Positions 9,385 through 18,697 of a stretch of DNA of 64,000 bases are shown one piece after another. Each line of letters opens with the position of its first letter. Positions within the stretch are counted from its first letter, which is position 1. This stretch comes from Dyadobacter sp. 3J3 (GTDB lineage Bacteria > Bacteroidota > Bacteroidia > Cytophagales > Spirosomataceae). The DNA lies in assembly GCF_009801115.1 (NCBI RefSeq), contig NZ_VTOL01000002.1:434001-498000 (forward strand), given 5' to 3'. Made by a program: the position numbers and the translations under genes. The notes under the pieces were generated by a model that was given only the letters and a program-made list of their open reading frames with translations, searched no databases and was not told the origin of the DNA.

Positions 9385-10557
9385 TTATTCCTGACCTGAC
9401 TGTCCGTGCTTAGTAGCAACAGAAATCTGATTAGCTCTGCGTGATTTAAAAAGTGCAACCAGCTGGAAGGAAATAAATTTGGGAATATTTATCAGTGACT
9501 GATAAATTCTTGGATCCGTATCCGAGCTTTTCAAAGCAATGTAAAAACCTGACACGAAGACACAGAGCCCCGCAAACCAGATTGTTGCAACAGTAAAAGA
9601 TATGAACAGATTGACAAATAAAAACAAAAGAGACAATAAGAGGAAAATGAATAGCGGCGGCCGCAGCAACACCAGACCGAATAAGAATTGATTCCAATTC
9701 ATAGAGACAATTCCTTTGAAAAATATTTTAAAACCCAGTGCAAAATATTTAAACCAGGTATTTATCCATCTCGCCCGCTGGTTTACAAGCTGATCCGTAC
9801 CGCTGGTTTTTTCGTCATAAACAATAGCATTTTCACTAAAAGCGATTCGATAACCACGACTGATAATGCCTTCCTGAAGTACCTTATCAAATCCGGCACC
9901 TGTAACATCCAGATGCTCAAGACATTTTCTGTATAACGAAGTTGTAAAAGCCATTCCGGAACCTGCCAGGGTTGCCGAAGATCCGGCTCCAAACAAAATT
10001 TTACCGTCGTAAAAATGGTAATAAATATCTCGCCCTGCATCAAGACAGGCATAGGTACTATCCAGATTTTTAGCTTCCCGGATACCTTGAACAGCCTCAA
10101 ATCCCTGAGCAAAATAAACATTTAACTCATTCAGATATTCAGGATCTGTAAGATTATCGCTGTCAATAATCGTTAAATGAGAATGGGCTCTTTCGAAATT
10201 ATTAATGGCGTAAAAATGGGAACGGGTATTGCTTCCAAGAACCGTTGGCGGACGAAGCAGGCTTACTTTTTCTGACTTGAAATCAAGATTTGATATATCA
10301 CATTTATCGGCAACAACATAAATGTGATAATTGGAATAGTTAACTTTTAACAAAGAAGCAACCACCGCTGATAACTGCTGTGTTTGTTCATAAGCTGTTA
10401 CAATGATTCCATAGTCTGGCAATTTTTCTGCTTGTACTTTTGATCCCCGTGTTTTCCTTCCTTTGAGTTTATAAATCAACAATAAAACAACCGGAAAGAC
10501 AAGGTTATACCCGATTACGATCTGGATCAGATACCAGAAATATTCAAGAACTATCAT
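9385..10557 (-). CDS. Membrane-bound glycosyltransferase family 2 (processive-type, QRARW motif)
   Basis: The 390-residue protein has an N-terminal membrane helix, a cytoplasmic GT2 domain and two or more C-terminal helices. Visible motifs are YGIIVTAYEQ (nucleotide binding), TIIDSDN (DxD), GAGFDKVLQEG (catalytic acid region) and QRARW, the Q-x-x-R-W motif of cellulose/hyaluronan-synthase-like enzymes. This suggests a membrane enzyme that elongates a glycan or transfers sugar to lipid. Its ATG overlaps the stop of the co-polymerase gene (ATGA), so they are coupled. Shorter than bacterial cellulose synthases, it lacks a PilZ domain. Confidence 0.88.
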   Translation of the reverse strand: MIVLEYFWYLIQIVIGYNLVFPVVLLLIYKLKGRKTRGSKVQAEKLPDYGIIVTAYEQTQQLSAVVASLLKVNYSNYHIYVVADKCDISNLDFKSEKVSLLRPPTVLGSNTRSHFYAINNFERAHSHLTIIDSDNLTDPEYLNELNVYFAQGFEAVQGIREAKNLDSTYACLDAGRDIYYHFYDGKILFGAGSSATLAGSGMAFTTSLYRKCLEHLDVTGAGFDKVLQEGIISRGYRIAFSENAIVYDEKTSGTDQLVNQRARWINTWFKYFALGFKIFFKGIVSMNWNQFLFGLVLLRPPLFIFLLLSLLFLFVNLFISFTVATIWFAGLCVFVSGFYIALKSSDTDPRIYQSLINIPKFISFQLVALFKSRRANQISVATKHGQSGQE

Positions 10558-12734
10558 ACTTCTATCTCTTTTCTAATTTTACCTGCCTGTTCCGGCATAC
10601 TCTCCGTATTTGTCAAAATCCAGCCTGAGAATTTATCATCAAGGCTATTCAAGTATTGTATTTTAGATAAATCTTCATGTGAGATAGAATGTCCTGCTGC
10701 AAAAACTGTCACCACGCGATCCGCAAAAGAGATCCACTCCTTTGCTTTATTCATGTACGAAAGTGAATCTGTTTCTATAAGGATGATATCAAACTGTGTT
10801 TTCAATAATTCAAACTTTCTTACTATTTGCTTTTCATCAGCAATTTCGAGCAAAGAATTATCTCCGCCGGAATTTCCTAAAATACTGATTTGGCCAGAAG
10901 AGGCTTTAATCGTAGTATCTCCGTTAAAGAAATTTTCTAAAAGGTCCGAGTCCGGATTTAATTTAGAAATGGCCGGATGTCCAAAACTTCCGTCAATGAT
11001 TAATACCGTTTTATTAATCTTGGAAAAAGCCCAGGCTAAGGTCAATATCAGGGATGTCTTCCCGACATTGCTTGTTAAACTTGATATAGCAATAGATTTT
11101 GGATCATTCAATTCTTCGTCGAGTTCATACCGGATGGACCGGATAAGATTTTTATAAAGAATTAATGATTTTTCGTTAGAAGAATTCATACTTGAAAGAC
11201 TCAGATTAGAAATACTTTCAAGCTTATTGAGATATCCCAGAACCGGCTTGTCAACCGCATTGGCCAGTTGAATCGGATAACGAATTGATTTGTCCAGATA
11301 AAACAGTATGAAAAAGACAAAAACGCAAAACGTAAGACTTATAACACCCGATAAAACCACAAGCACCATTTTTTTTGACGCAAGAACTTCGCCGGGCATT
11401 GATTTTTCAATTAAATTGAGATAAACCGGAAAACTGAATTGAAGACTGGCGTCGTTATATCGTTGTAACGCTTCAATATATTCCTTACTGGCAATGTCGA
11501 TTCCGGTTTCAAATTCCTGGATTTTCGCCTCATTCGGTACAAGTCCGTCGAATTTTCTATTCAGCCTGTTCAATTCTCCCTGTATTGAATTCACGCTGTT
11601 TTTTGCGAGATCCAGCGAAATTTCCATTCCCAGTTTTTGAGTCACCAGGTCTTGTTTGGCCGACATCGGGTTGTAAATATATTTATCCGATGCGTCAGCA
11701 ATTTGTTCTGTAAGTTTATTTTGTAAAGAATCTACACTTTTCTTGATTTTACCATCATAATTGCTCAAAATATAGCTTGTATTCAACTCTTTCAGGGCAA
11801 TTTTACTATTGACTATATCCTTGTTAACAGATATTAAAGTACTTTCATAGTATTTCCTGTCGGCAGGATTGAACTTGCTGTCAATGTTATTAATTGCAGC
11901 CTGATAAGCGATTATATCTTTTTCCGCAACTTCTCGCCGTGTTTCAAAATCGGCCATCTGACCATAAATACTTTTTGCCATTTCCTGCAAATTCAGTACC
12001 CGATTCTGAATCTTAAAATTTCTCAGCGTATTCATCCGCTCATTGAGCGCTACCTGCTTTTGCTGTAAAAAATTTTGTAAGAAATCAATGGTTCTTTTAC
12101 TGTTTTCGACAATTCTTGACGAATTGGAAGCGATAAATTCCTGACAAAGCGTATTTAAAACAAAAGCAGCTAAATTGGCATTTTCAGCTTCGTATTCAAG
12201 ATTGATATAATCACCGGTACCTGTTCTGAAAATAGTAAGCTTTTCCTTTAACGCGTCAGAACCATACCCCATATCTTCAATCAGCTTATTAATACTGTTT
12301 TCATAGGGATTGGATAGAAAAAGCTCTTCCCGCTTCTTATATTTTCTCGTAATTAAAGCAATGGCTCTGGCTTTATCAACTTTGCTCATCTCTTTCAATT
12401 GCTTAACCGGGCTTCGCCATGTAGAATCCTTAACACTTTTCAGATCGTTCAGAATCAACCGATAGGAAACCTGGTCAACAATCTTTTTGAGCCGCATCAT
12501 CTGCATCAGACTTTCAAATTTGCGGGCGATTTCAGAATCCTGCTCGTCTTTTGATTCTGTGATTACCTGATCTGTTTTATCTACCAATCCCGTTGCAATT
12601 CTTGCATGAGATTTATATGAATCGGGAAGCTCCTGAACAAGAAAATAACAAACGATTACCGTAATTAAAGGGACAAGAATCAGTGTCACTTTATTTCTTT
12701 GCAGTAGTCTTATAAATAGCAAAAATTCATTCAT
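10554..12734 (-). CDS. Polysaccharide co-polymerase with degenerate BY-kinase domain (Wzz/Wzc-like)
   Basis: The 726-residue protein has the layout of Wzc/ExoP: a first membrane helix at about residues 16-32, a long periplasmic coiled-coil-rich region, a second helix near 455-480, then a cytoplasmic P-loop domain. The Walker A region is TSNVGKTS, but the A' motif reads IIDGSFGHP, lacking the second Asp of the usual DxD, the Walker B region reads IETD in place of IDTP, and the C-terminus has no tyrosine cluster. It therefore probably sets chain length and couples to export but may not autophosphorylate on tyrosine. It overlaps its neighbours on both sides by ATGA junctions, so the three genes form one transcription unit. 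Confidence 0.88.
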   Translation of the reverse strand: MNEFLLFIRLLQRNKVTLILVPLITVIVCYFLVQELPDSYKSHARIATGLVDKTDQVITESKDEQDSEIARKFESLMQMMRLKKIVDQVSYRLILNDLKSVKDSTWRSPVKQLKEMSKVDKARAIALITRKYKKREELFLSNPYENSINKLIEDMGYGSDALKEKLTIFRTGTGDYINLEYEAENANLAAFVLNTLCQEFIASNSSRIVENSKRTIDFLQNFLQQKQVALNERMNTLRNFKIQNRVLNLQEMAKSIYGQMADFETRREVAEKDIIAYQAAINNIDSKFNPADRKYYESTLISVNKDIVNSKIALKELNTSYILSNYDGKIKKSVDSLQNKLTEQIADASDKYIYNPMSAKQDLVTQKLGMEISLDLAKNSVNSIQGELNRLNRKFDGLVPNEAKIQEFETGIDIASKEYIEALQRYNDASLQFSFPVYLNLIEKSMPGEVLASKKMVLVVLSGVISLTFCVFVFFILFYLDKSIRYPIQLANAVDKPVLGYLNKLESISNLSLSSMNSSNEKSLILYKNLIRSIRYELDEELNDPKSIAISSLTSNVGKTSLILTLAWAFSKINKTVLIIDGSFGHPAISKLNPDSDLLENFFNGDTTIKASSGQISILGNSGGDNSLLEIADEKQIVRKFELLKTQFDIILIETDSLSYMNKAKEWISFADRVVTVFAAGHSISHEDLSKIQYLNSLDDKFSGWILTNTESMPEQAGKIRKEIEV

Positions 12735-13408
12735 TGTATCTTTTCAAGTTTTTGTCCCAGTAATTCTTCAAGGCTGCTTTTTGCAATTAAAACCTCCCCT
12801 TCTGCAATAATGATATTTAGAGATTGATTGGATAACACAAGCAGAGCTTCATTATACTTTTCCAGCGTCTCTTCACCCTTTTCAAATCGATGTTTAACAC
12901 TGGTTAGCATACTTTCCACATCAAGCAATGCCGAATTCCTCAATCTCAATATTGCAATCTTCTGTATATAAGTAAAATATCTTTTCTTTACCTCAGCCTC
13001 AATAGTCAGGTCATTTGCCAATTTTTCAAATTCAGCAGTAGCCAACTCTCCTTTTGCCTGTTTTATTACACTTGGCTTTTGTAAAAGTGAACCCACGTTT
13101 GCAAAAAAACCTAATTGATATCCACCTAAAAAGCTGGCAGCACCTGCCGTTCCTTTGCTACTGTTGGGACTATATAGATAGCCGGCAGAAAAAATGTCAA
13201 AATATGACATTCTTGCCTTTTTCACACCGGATTCTGCCATGGAAATCCGGGTATCAAATATTTTATTTTTAGGATAATTCGATTTGCAAATTGCGATAAG
13301 TTTGTCAAGGTATTCATAAGAAATATCCTTGCTCAGAGATTCCTGCGCCTGCGACTTTTGTACAACTAAAAAGAAAAAAACAAAAAACACTGCGTATTTC
13401 ATCTGCAT
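12731..13408 (-). CDS. Short TolC-family outer membrane export protein
   Basis: The 225-residue product has a signal peptide (MQMKYAVFFVFFFLVV then QKSQAQ) and a single OEP/TolC-type repeat: long amphipathic helices with the ALLVLSNQSLNIIIAEGEVL and SSLEELLGQ segments that resemble the end of a TolC helical hairpin. Typical TolC proteins are about 450 residues with two repeats; this is half that. It overlaps the co-polymerase gene by four bases (ATGA). Two such half-proteins per unit could assemble into a channel, or it could be an adaptor that joins the co-polymerase to a separate outer membrane pore. A second Met at 13402 is an alternative start. Confidence 0.75.
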   Translation of the reverse strand: MQMKYAVFFVFFFLVVQKSQAQESLSKDISYEYLDKLIAICKSNYPKNKIFDTRISMAESGVKKARMSYFDIFSAGYLYSPNSSKGTAGAASFLGGYQLGFFANVGSLLQKPSVIKQAKGELATAEFEKLANDLTIEAEVKKRYFTYIQKIAILRLRNSALLDVESMLTSVKHRFEKGEETLEKYNEALLVLSNQSLNIIIAEGEVLIAKSSLEELLGQKLEKIQ

Positions 13409-13458
13409 TAATTTTTGAAAAAAATATATTATTAAAAACTACTTTTACTTTTAGTCAG

Positions 13459-14115
13459 ATGATTTATAACTCAACGTTCCCAAATAAACCTTCCATTATG
13501 TCTGTTTCCGACCAAATCAAAAGTAATCCCAAGCTTAAAAAATTTATTCACTGGCTTTTAATTCCAACCAATCAGGCCCGTCCACGTCTTTGGGTAAGAT
13601 TATTACTTAATCCGCTTTATCATAAAAAAGGAAAAGGTGTTATAATCCGGCGCCGTGTCAGAATGGATGTTGTGCCATTCAATTCTTTTTCAATCGGAGA
13701 AAACTCTGCGATTGAAGATTTTTGCACCATTAATAATGGCGTTGGAGAAGTTCATATAGGGAATAATTCTCTGATTGGCATGGGAAACGTCATTATTGGT
13801 CCGGTCACTATTGGTAATAATGTTATTTTGGCTCAGAACATTGTAGCGAGCGGACTGAATCATAATTACCAGGATGTTACAAAACCTATCCATCAACAAG
13901 GCGTAAGTGTGGCTCCAATAGTCATTGAGGATGATTGCTGGATAGGTGCCAATACGGTAATTACAGCTGGCGTAACGATTGGAAAACATTCTGTGGTGGC
14001 AGCTGGTGCCGTGGTCACCAAAAATATACCTCCCTATTCTGTCTCCGTTGGAAATCCTTCCCGCGTGATCAAAAGATTTGATGAGACGCAAAATAAATGG
14101 ATTAAAACCATCTGA
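13459..14115 (+). CDS. Hexapeptide-repeat acyltransferase (left-handed beta-helix)
   Basis: The 218-residue product contains hexapeptide repeats from about residue 75 to 205, for example IGENSAIEDF, IGNNSLIGMG, IGNNVILAQ, IGANTVITAG and IGKHSVVAAGAV, which fold as a left-handed beta-helix trimer. A histidine in the SGLNHNYQD loop is placed like the catalytic base of maltose/galactoside acetyltransferases. It probably O-acetylates a sugar of the exported polymer. An ATG at 13498 (MSVSDQ) is an alternative start. It lies on the strand opposite to its neighbours, divergent from the TolC-like gene with only 50 bases between, and convergent with the sugar transferase gene. Confidence 0.88.
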   Translation: MIYNSTFPNKPSIMSVSDQIKSNPKLKKFIHWLLIPTNQARPRLWVRLLLNPLYHKKGKGVIIRRRVRMDVVPFNSFSIGENSAIEDFCTINNGVGEVHIGNNSLIGMGNVIIGPVTIGNNVILAQNIVASGLNHNYQDVTKPIHQQGVSVAPIVIEDDCWIGANTVITAGVTIGKHSVVAAGAVVTKNIPPYSVSVGNPSRVIKRFDETQNKWIKTI

Positions 14116-14163
14116 CATAATTTGTACAATGATGATGCTGGTAACTAACTGATTAGCGATAAA

Positions 14164-15387
14164 TCAAACGTTTTCTGACTGAAACAGAGCCGGGAAAGTC
14201 ATAAGGATAATTTTAAGATCCATTTTGAAAGAAAAGTTTTTTGCGTAAGTAATATCCAGCTCTGTCCTTTCCTCTTCTGACATGTCCGACTTCCCCTTTC
14301 CACGTTTTGTTACCTGCCAGAGGCCTGTAAGTCCGGCTGGTCCTGCGAAACGTAAAATGGCATGGTCGGTTGTCAGCTTTTCGGCTTCGTACAAAGGCAA
14401 AGGGCGATTGCCAACCAGCGACATATCGCCTTTGAGTATATTGATCAGCTGAGGGAGTTCGTCAAGGCTGGTGTTTCTTAGAAAATTACCAATTCTTGTA
14501 ATTCGCGGATCATTTTGAAATTTCATAAATGCCGCTTTTTGTTCCTTTTGGCTTTGGTAAACTTTTTCACATATTTCTTTGCCATCCAAAAATAAACGAC
14601 GATTACAAAAACCTCCGCTGTTGCATTCTTCGCAAAGATTGGAATTCTCAGTTTTCACATCCTGTTCCGCAGGTTTAGCATTGTACATGTTTAATGCTGC
14701 CATTTTTCTGATCAGCTGGTCAGCATCTGTACGCATGGTTCTGAATTTGTACAGGTCAAAAATCTTATATCCACTCCCTACCCTTTTGGATTTGTAAAAA
14801 ACGGGGCCTTTTGAATCAAGCCGGATAAGAATAGCAACAAGGATAAATATTGGAGATAATAAAATTACCGCACCACCGGTTGAAATAACATCAATAGCTC
14901 TTTTCCAAAATGGTGTATGATTCTCTTCTAATTGTATTTTTTTTGAAGCTTTGCTTGCAACATACCATTGTCTTTTGGTGAAATACCGAAGCCTCGTGAG
15001 CAGATCTCCTTCACTAAAATCGGTGGCAAATATGTCATCCGCTTTTTTTGCTTTGGCATTACGAATCACAGCCGGATTGAGATTTTCAACCAAAACAACA
15101 AAAGGAATATTACCAAAGCCCGGAGTGCTCCGTACCTGGTCAAGAAGTTCCCAGGCTCCACTTTTAACGTGTGCCAGGATAGCGTCTGCCGGAAAATATT
15201 CCTGCAATGCTTTTAGAAGATCATCTTTGTCTTCGAAATATTCAATTTGCAAGTAATTACCGTAGTTGGCTGAAAACCATAGATATTGTTCAAAATCTTT
15301 GCTCAAATAGGCAATACGAAACTGGGAAGAAGGTGGCACATTCGAATCAATCGAAGTTCCCTCAGACTGGCTTGTCCACTCCATCAT
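14164..15387 (-). CDS. Initiating sugar-phosphate transferase with N-terminal pseudo-receiver domain
   Basis: Of the 407 residues, about 20-140 fold like a response-regulator receiver but lack the acidic pocket, the phospho-acceptor Asp (ILAHVKSG in its place) and the conserved Lys. From about 160 a bacterial sugar transferase (WcaJ/WbaP C-terminal type) follows: a membrane helix, KRVGSGYKIFDLYKFRTM, DELPQLINILKGDMSLVGNRP and GLTGLWQV. It would load the first sugar-1-phosphate onto undecaprenyl phosphate. Within the catalytic domain an insert contains four cysteines spaced C-x2-C-x5-C-x11-C, possibly a metal site. A stand-alone receiver gene lies 17 bases upstream in the same direction. A second ATG at 15384 could also be the start. 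Confidence 0.88.
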   Translation of the reverse strand: MMEWTSQSEGTSIDSNVPPSSQFRIAYLSKDFEQYLWFSANYGNYLQIEYFEDKDDLLKALQEYFPADAILAHVKSGAWELLDQVRSTPGFGNIPFVVLVENLNPAVIRNAKAKKADDIFATDFSEGDLLTRLRYFTKRQWYVASKASKKIQLEENHTPFWKRAIDVISTGGAVILLSPIFILVAILIRLDSKGPVFYKSKRVGSGYKIFDLYKFRTMRTDADQLIRKMAALNMYNAKPAEQDVKTENSNLCEECNSGGFCNRRLFLDGKEICEKVYQSQKEQKAAFMKFQNDPRITRIGNFLRNTSLDELPQLINILKGDMSLVGNRPLPLYEAEKLTTDHAILRFAGPAGLTGLWQVTKRGKGKSDMSEEERTELDITYAKNFSFKMDLKIILMTFPALFQSENV

Positions 15388-15404
15388 GCTAAATAATATT
15401 TATA

Positions 15405-15797
15405 CTATGAGGAATATCTTTTGCTACGTCTCAATATTGCATTGACCTTGGCCTGAACTTCGACCGGGTTAAAAGGCTTAACCATAAAGTCATCAGCTCC
15501 AAGGTTCAGGCACTGGATGCGTTCACTGCTTTCATCAGACCCTGATAAAATAATCACAGGAATGTCCGAATAAAGATTACTGGCTCTGGCGATTTTTAAA
15601 AATTCCTTGCCATTGAGGTTCGGCATTTGCAGATCTGCAATGATCAGATCAACTTCGTTGCCTTCTTCAAGCCAAAGCATTCCCTCCGCTCCGTCACTCT
15701 TAACAAATACATTAAATTCTTTTTTAAGAAAATGTTCCAGTATTTTACAAATACTAGGTTCATCGTCCATTACCAGTAGAGTTTTTCGTGGGTTCAT
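15405..15797 (-). CDS. Single-domain response regulator (CheY-like receiver)
   Basis: The 130-residue protein is a receiver domain only. It has the acidic pair D11-D12, phospho-acceptor D55 in IIADLQMP, switch residue S85 in ILSG and K107 in MVKPF, so it should be phosphorylatable, unlike the pseudo-receiver in the next gene. There is no output domain. It is 17 bases upstream of the initiating sugar transferase and preceded by a good promoter candidate. A role in signalling to the exopolysaccharide machinery, perhaps from the hybrid kinase at 16307-18655, is inferred from position only. Confidence 0.9.
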   Translation of the reverse strand: MNPRKTLLVMDDEPSICKILEHFLKKEFNVFVKSDGAEGMLWLEEGNEVDLIIADLQMPNLNGKEFLKIARASNLYSDIPVIILSGSDESSERIQCLNLGADDFMVKPFNPVEVQAKVNAILRRSKRYSS

Positions 15798-16306
15798 ATG
15801 TTGAGTAAAATCGAATATACGGGACTGTCAAATCTAAGTAATGCGTGTATAGCCCTGAGTATCATTGAAAACTTAAATGTTGAGCTATCACCAGTTTAGT
15901 TTTAAAAAATCATTTTGACACAACGCTGCTGTCAAAATATGAAAGTGTTAAAAGTACAGAGGGTTGGGTTCAGGCGTATACAAACCTATTTCGTAACTAA
16001 TTTGTAACCAAATATATTATAATATTGTCGAAAACTTACTCAGTAAAAATACGAACAATAGCTACAATCACCAAAAACCGACAGATAATATTTTATAAAT
16101 ATCCCTTATATAGCATTTAGAGTTATGCAAAGCACATTTTTAAAATAAACGTATAACATGGTTCGTTAAATAAATCTACTGATTTATTTGCTTTATTTGG
16201 TTATTTTCATAAATGTGACTGTTTGAAAATTAATATGAGGAAATAATATTTGTAATTTAAATACAAGTATTTCGACAAAATATCACAGAATTAATTTTAC
16301 CATAAA
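15798..16306. other. Intergenic region between receiver gene and hybrid kinase gene
   Basis: This AT-rich stretch has no credible reading frame on either strand. It contains the promoter candidate at 15981-16012 for the leftward receiver gene, leaving an untranslated leader of about 180 bases. A second -7-like box on the minus strand (16009-16016) lacks a matching upstream element. I see no clear rho-independent terminator for the hybrid kinase gene that ends at 16307. Confidence 0.5.
15981..16012 (-). promoter_or_regulatory. Bacteroidota-type promoter for the receiver/sugar-transferase genes
   Basis: Read on the minus strand, TTTG at 16012-16009 is followed after exactly 20 bases by TAGGTTTG at 15988-15981. 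This matches the consensus TTTG-N19-21-TAnnTTTG for the primary sigma factor of this phylum. It lies about 180 bases upstream of the ATG at 15797. It is the only full two-box match I found in the window. Confidence 0.5.
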
Positions 16307-18655
16307 TCAGTTCCTTGATTTTTTGTAAAAATCAATTTTCGAATACAACTCATTTGGATTGAATGGCTTGCTTAGATAATCATTCATACCTACTTCAAAT
16401 GCCTTATCCTTAATATCAAGCATTGCCGAAGCGGTAAGTGCAATGATAGGCAAATCTGCAAATTTTGCGCCACTAAGACTTCTGATTTTGGCAGTAGTTT
16501 CGTATCCATCCATTTCCGGCATCTGGAGATCCATCAAAACGAGATCATAATCATTTGTTTGTACTAGTTCGTAGGCCAGGAGACCATTCTCGGCGACATC
16601 ACAAGCCACATCCCATTGTTTGAAAAACTGTTTCGCAAGAATTACGTTGATCTGATTATCCTCCGCGATCAGTACTTTGGTACCTTTTAAACTTTGTATT
16701 TTAGGTGTGTTGGCTTTTACCTGATCAACTAATTGTTTCCAACTAATTTTGAAGCGCATACTAAAATAGAAAACCGAGCCTTTCCCGATTGTACTTTTTA
16801 CTTCAATCTTACTTCCCTGTAATTCCAAAAGTCTTTTGGTGATCGTCAACCCTAATCCGGATCCTCCAAATTTCCTGGTCGTATCTGAACTTGCCTGTGT
16901 GAAACTTTCAAAAATATTATCAATCTCATCAGCCGCTATGCCTATACCGGTATCGGAAATCTCAAAATCAACAACGATATGATTCTTTTCCTGTAAGGCC
17001 TGAGTTGCGGAAATTACAACTTTTCCATCATTCGTAAATTTGACAGCATTACTGATAAGATTGGTCAAAATTTGCCCCATTCGTACGGGATCTCCAATCA
17101 CTGCCCGATTTAAATCACTATCAATCATCAATTTGAGCTGAATACCCTTTTCTTTCGCTTTATGAACCATGCCCAGCCGGATGTTCTCTAGCAGATTATG
17201 GATGTTAAAGTCTACTTCTTCGAACTCAATCTTTCCGGCCTCTATTTTACTAAAATCAAGGATATCGTTAATTAATACCAAGAGATTTTCAGCAGAAAAT
17301 TTCAGAATATTCAGGTATTCCATTTGCTCAGGACGCGGATTCTGTTGCAACAGTAAATGCGTAAATCCGATGACCGCATTCATCGGCGTCCGGATTTCAT
17401 GGCTCATTGTGGACAAAAACTGAGATTTCGCTACTGCGGCCAGTTCCGCCTCTTCTTTTGCCTGTAAAAGTTCACTTTCCGCTTTTTTATGCCCGTCGAT
17501 ATCAAGAATCGCTCCGTAAAGTTTTACAACTTTTCCTGATTTGTCTGTTCCGGCTTTTCCTATTACATGAATATATTTCACTTGTCCGCCAGGCAGTACA
17601 ATTCTTAAATCAAAACTTGACGATATTTTTTCCCTGTTGACTTTTTGAATTTGAGTCCTGTAAAGATCTCGGTCGTCCGGGTATAATTTCCTTGCAAATT
17701 CTATCGTCCCCGGTGCTGAATTAGTAGGTGACATTCCAAAAATCCGGAATGTTTCGGCAGACCAATAATTCTTCCCGGTCAATAAATCAACCTCCCAACT
17801 CCCGCTATGTGTAAGTGCCTGGGATTCCGCCAACATGGCTTCATTTCTCTGGATTAGATCTTGTGCAAGTTTTCTTTCTGTGATGTCATGCCACACAACC
17901 AGTAAAACACGTTTATCGGCTACAATTACAGGATTAAGTGTTACTTCCACCGGAAACTCTTCACCGCCGATTCTACTGTGGATCCATTCAAACTGATTAT
18001 ATCCGGTTTCGTAGGCAATCTTGTCCATTTCCCTGGATTTCTCTTCTGACCGCCTGCCGTCGGGCTGAAATTCCGGGGAAAAGACAGCTGGATGATATGA
18101 CATTAAATCAGATCTATCCTTGCAGCGCAGCATCTTAATTGCTGCCTCGTTACAATCTATAATTCCGTTTTCATCAAAAAGCAAATGTGCATCTGTGGAA
18201 TATTGAAAAATAACCCGAAGCTTTTCATCAGCTAATTTCTGGTCTTTCACCTCACTTTTGGAGAGCATTTCTTCCAGACAACGGCTTTGCTGTATGTCAT
18301 GGATTGAACCTGCTATATTAATAACTTGCCCATTGTCATATCTGGCAGTTCCTGAGCAACGAAAATATCTGTACTCGCTTGATTTGTTCTTTAAACGAAT
18401 CTCTACTTTACAAGTAACCTTATTTTTAAGCAGTTTGTCAATACCAGCCTCAACAATTACCCGATCTTCAGGATGGCACAGTATGTCAAAAAATGTTTGA
18501 TAGCCCGGTTCAAAATCTCCCGGTTTATATCCTAAAATTGTATAAAATCTGTCGGACCATATATGCCGGCCGCTGACTAAATTCCAATCCCATATTCCGG
18601 CATCAATACCAGAAATAATCATTTCCAAAGATTCCTTGCCAAAAATTGCTTTCAT
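16307..18655 (-). CDS. Hybrid sensor histidine kinase with three PAS domains and C-terminal receiver
   Basis: The 782-residue protein has no membrane helices and so is cytoplasmic. Domains in order: PAS at about 10-125 (AGIWDWNLVSGRHIWS), PAS at about 145-260 ending in HDITERK, PAS at about 280-395, a short coiled coil, HisKA with H419 in MSHEIRTPMNAVIG, HATPase with NLISNAVKFT, DTGIGI and GGSGLGLTI, and a receiver from about 657 with phospho-acceptor D709 in LMDLQMPEMDG. It would sense an intracellular ligand or redox cue via PAS and relay phosphate through its own receiver. Its nearest receiver-only partner is the gene at 15405-15797, but pairing is not proven. Confidence 0.93.
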   Translation of the reverse strand: MKAIFGKESLEMIISGIDAGIWDWNLVSGRHIWSDRFYTILGYKPGDFEPGYQTFFDILCHPEDRVIVEAGIDKLLKNKVTCKVEIRLKNKSSEYRYFRCSGTARYDNGQVINIAGSIHDIQQSRCLEEMLSKSEVKDQKLADEKLRVIFQYSTDAHLLFDENGIIDCNEAAIKMLRCKDRSDLMSYHPAVFSPEFQPDGRRSEEKSREMDKIAYETGYNQFEWIHSRIGGEEFPVEVTLNPVIVADKRVLLVVWHDITERKLAQDLIQRNEAMLAESQALTHSGSWEVDLLTGKNYWSAETFRIFGMSPTNSAPGTIEFARKLYPDDRDLYRTQIQKVNREKISSSFDLRIVLPGGQVKYIHVIGKAGTDKSGKVVKLYGAILDIDGHKKAESELLQAKEEAELAAVAKSQFLSTMSHEIRTPMNAVIGFTHLLLQQNPRPEQMEYLNILKFSAENLLVLINDILDFSKIEAGKIEFEEVDFNIHNLLENIRLGMVHKAKEKGIQLKLMIDSDLNRAVIGDPVRMGQILTNLISNAVKFTNDGKVVISATQALQEKNHIVVDFEISDTGIGIAADEIDNIFESFTQASSDTTRKFGGSGLGLTITKRLLELQGSKIEVKSTIGKGSVFYFSMRFKISWKQLVDQVKANTPKIQSLKGTKVLIAEDNQINVILAKQFFKQWDVACDVAENGLLAYELVQTNDYDLVLMDLQMPEMDGYETTAKIRSLSGAKFADLPIIALTASAMLDIKDKAFEVGMNDYLSKPFNPNELYSKIDFYKKSRN

Positions 18656-18697
18656 TTTTTTAGATAAAACCTCAGTACGTCTGCGTTTTTAGGAGTT

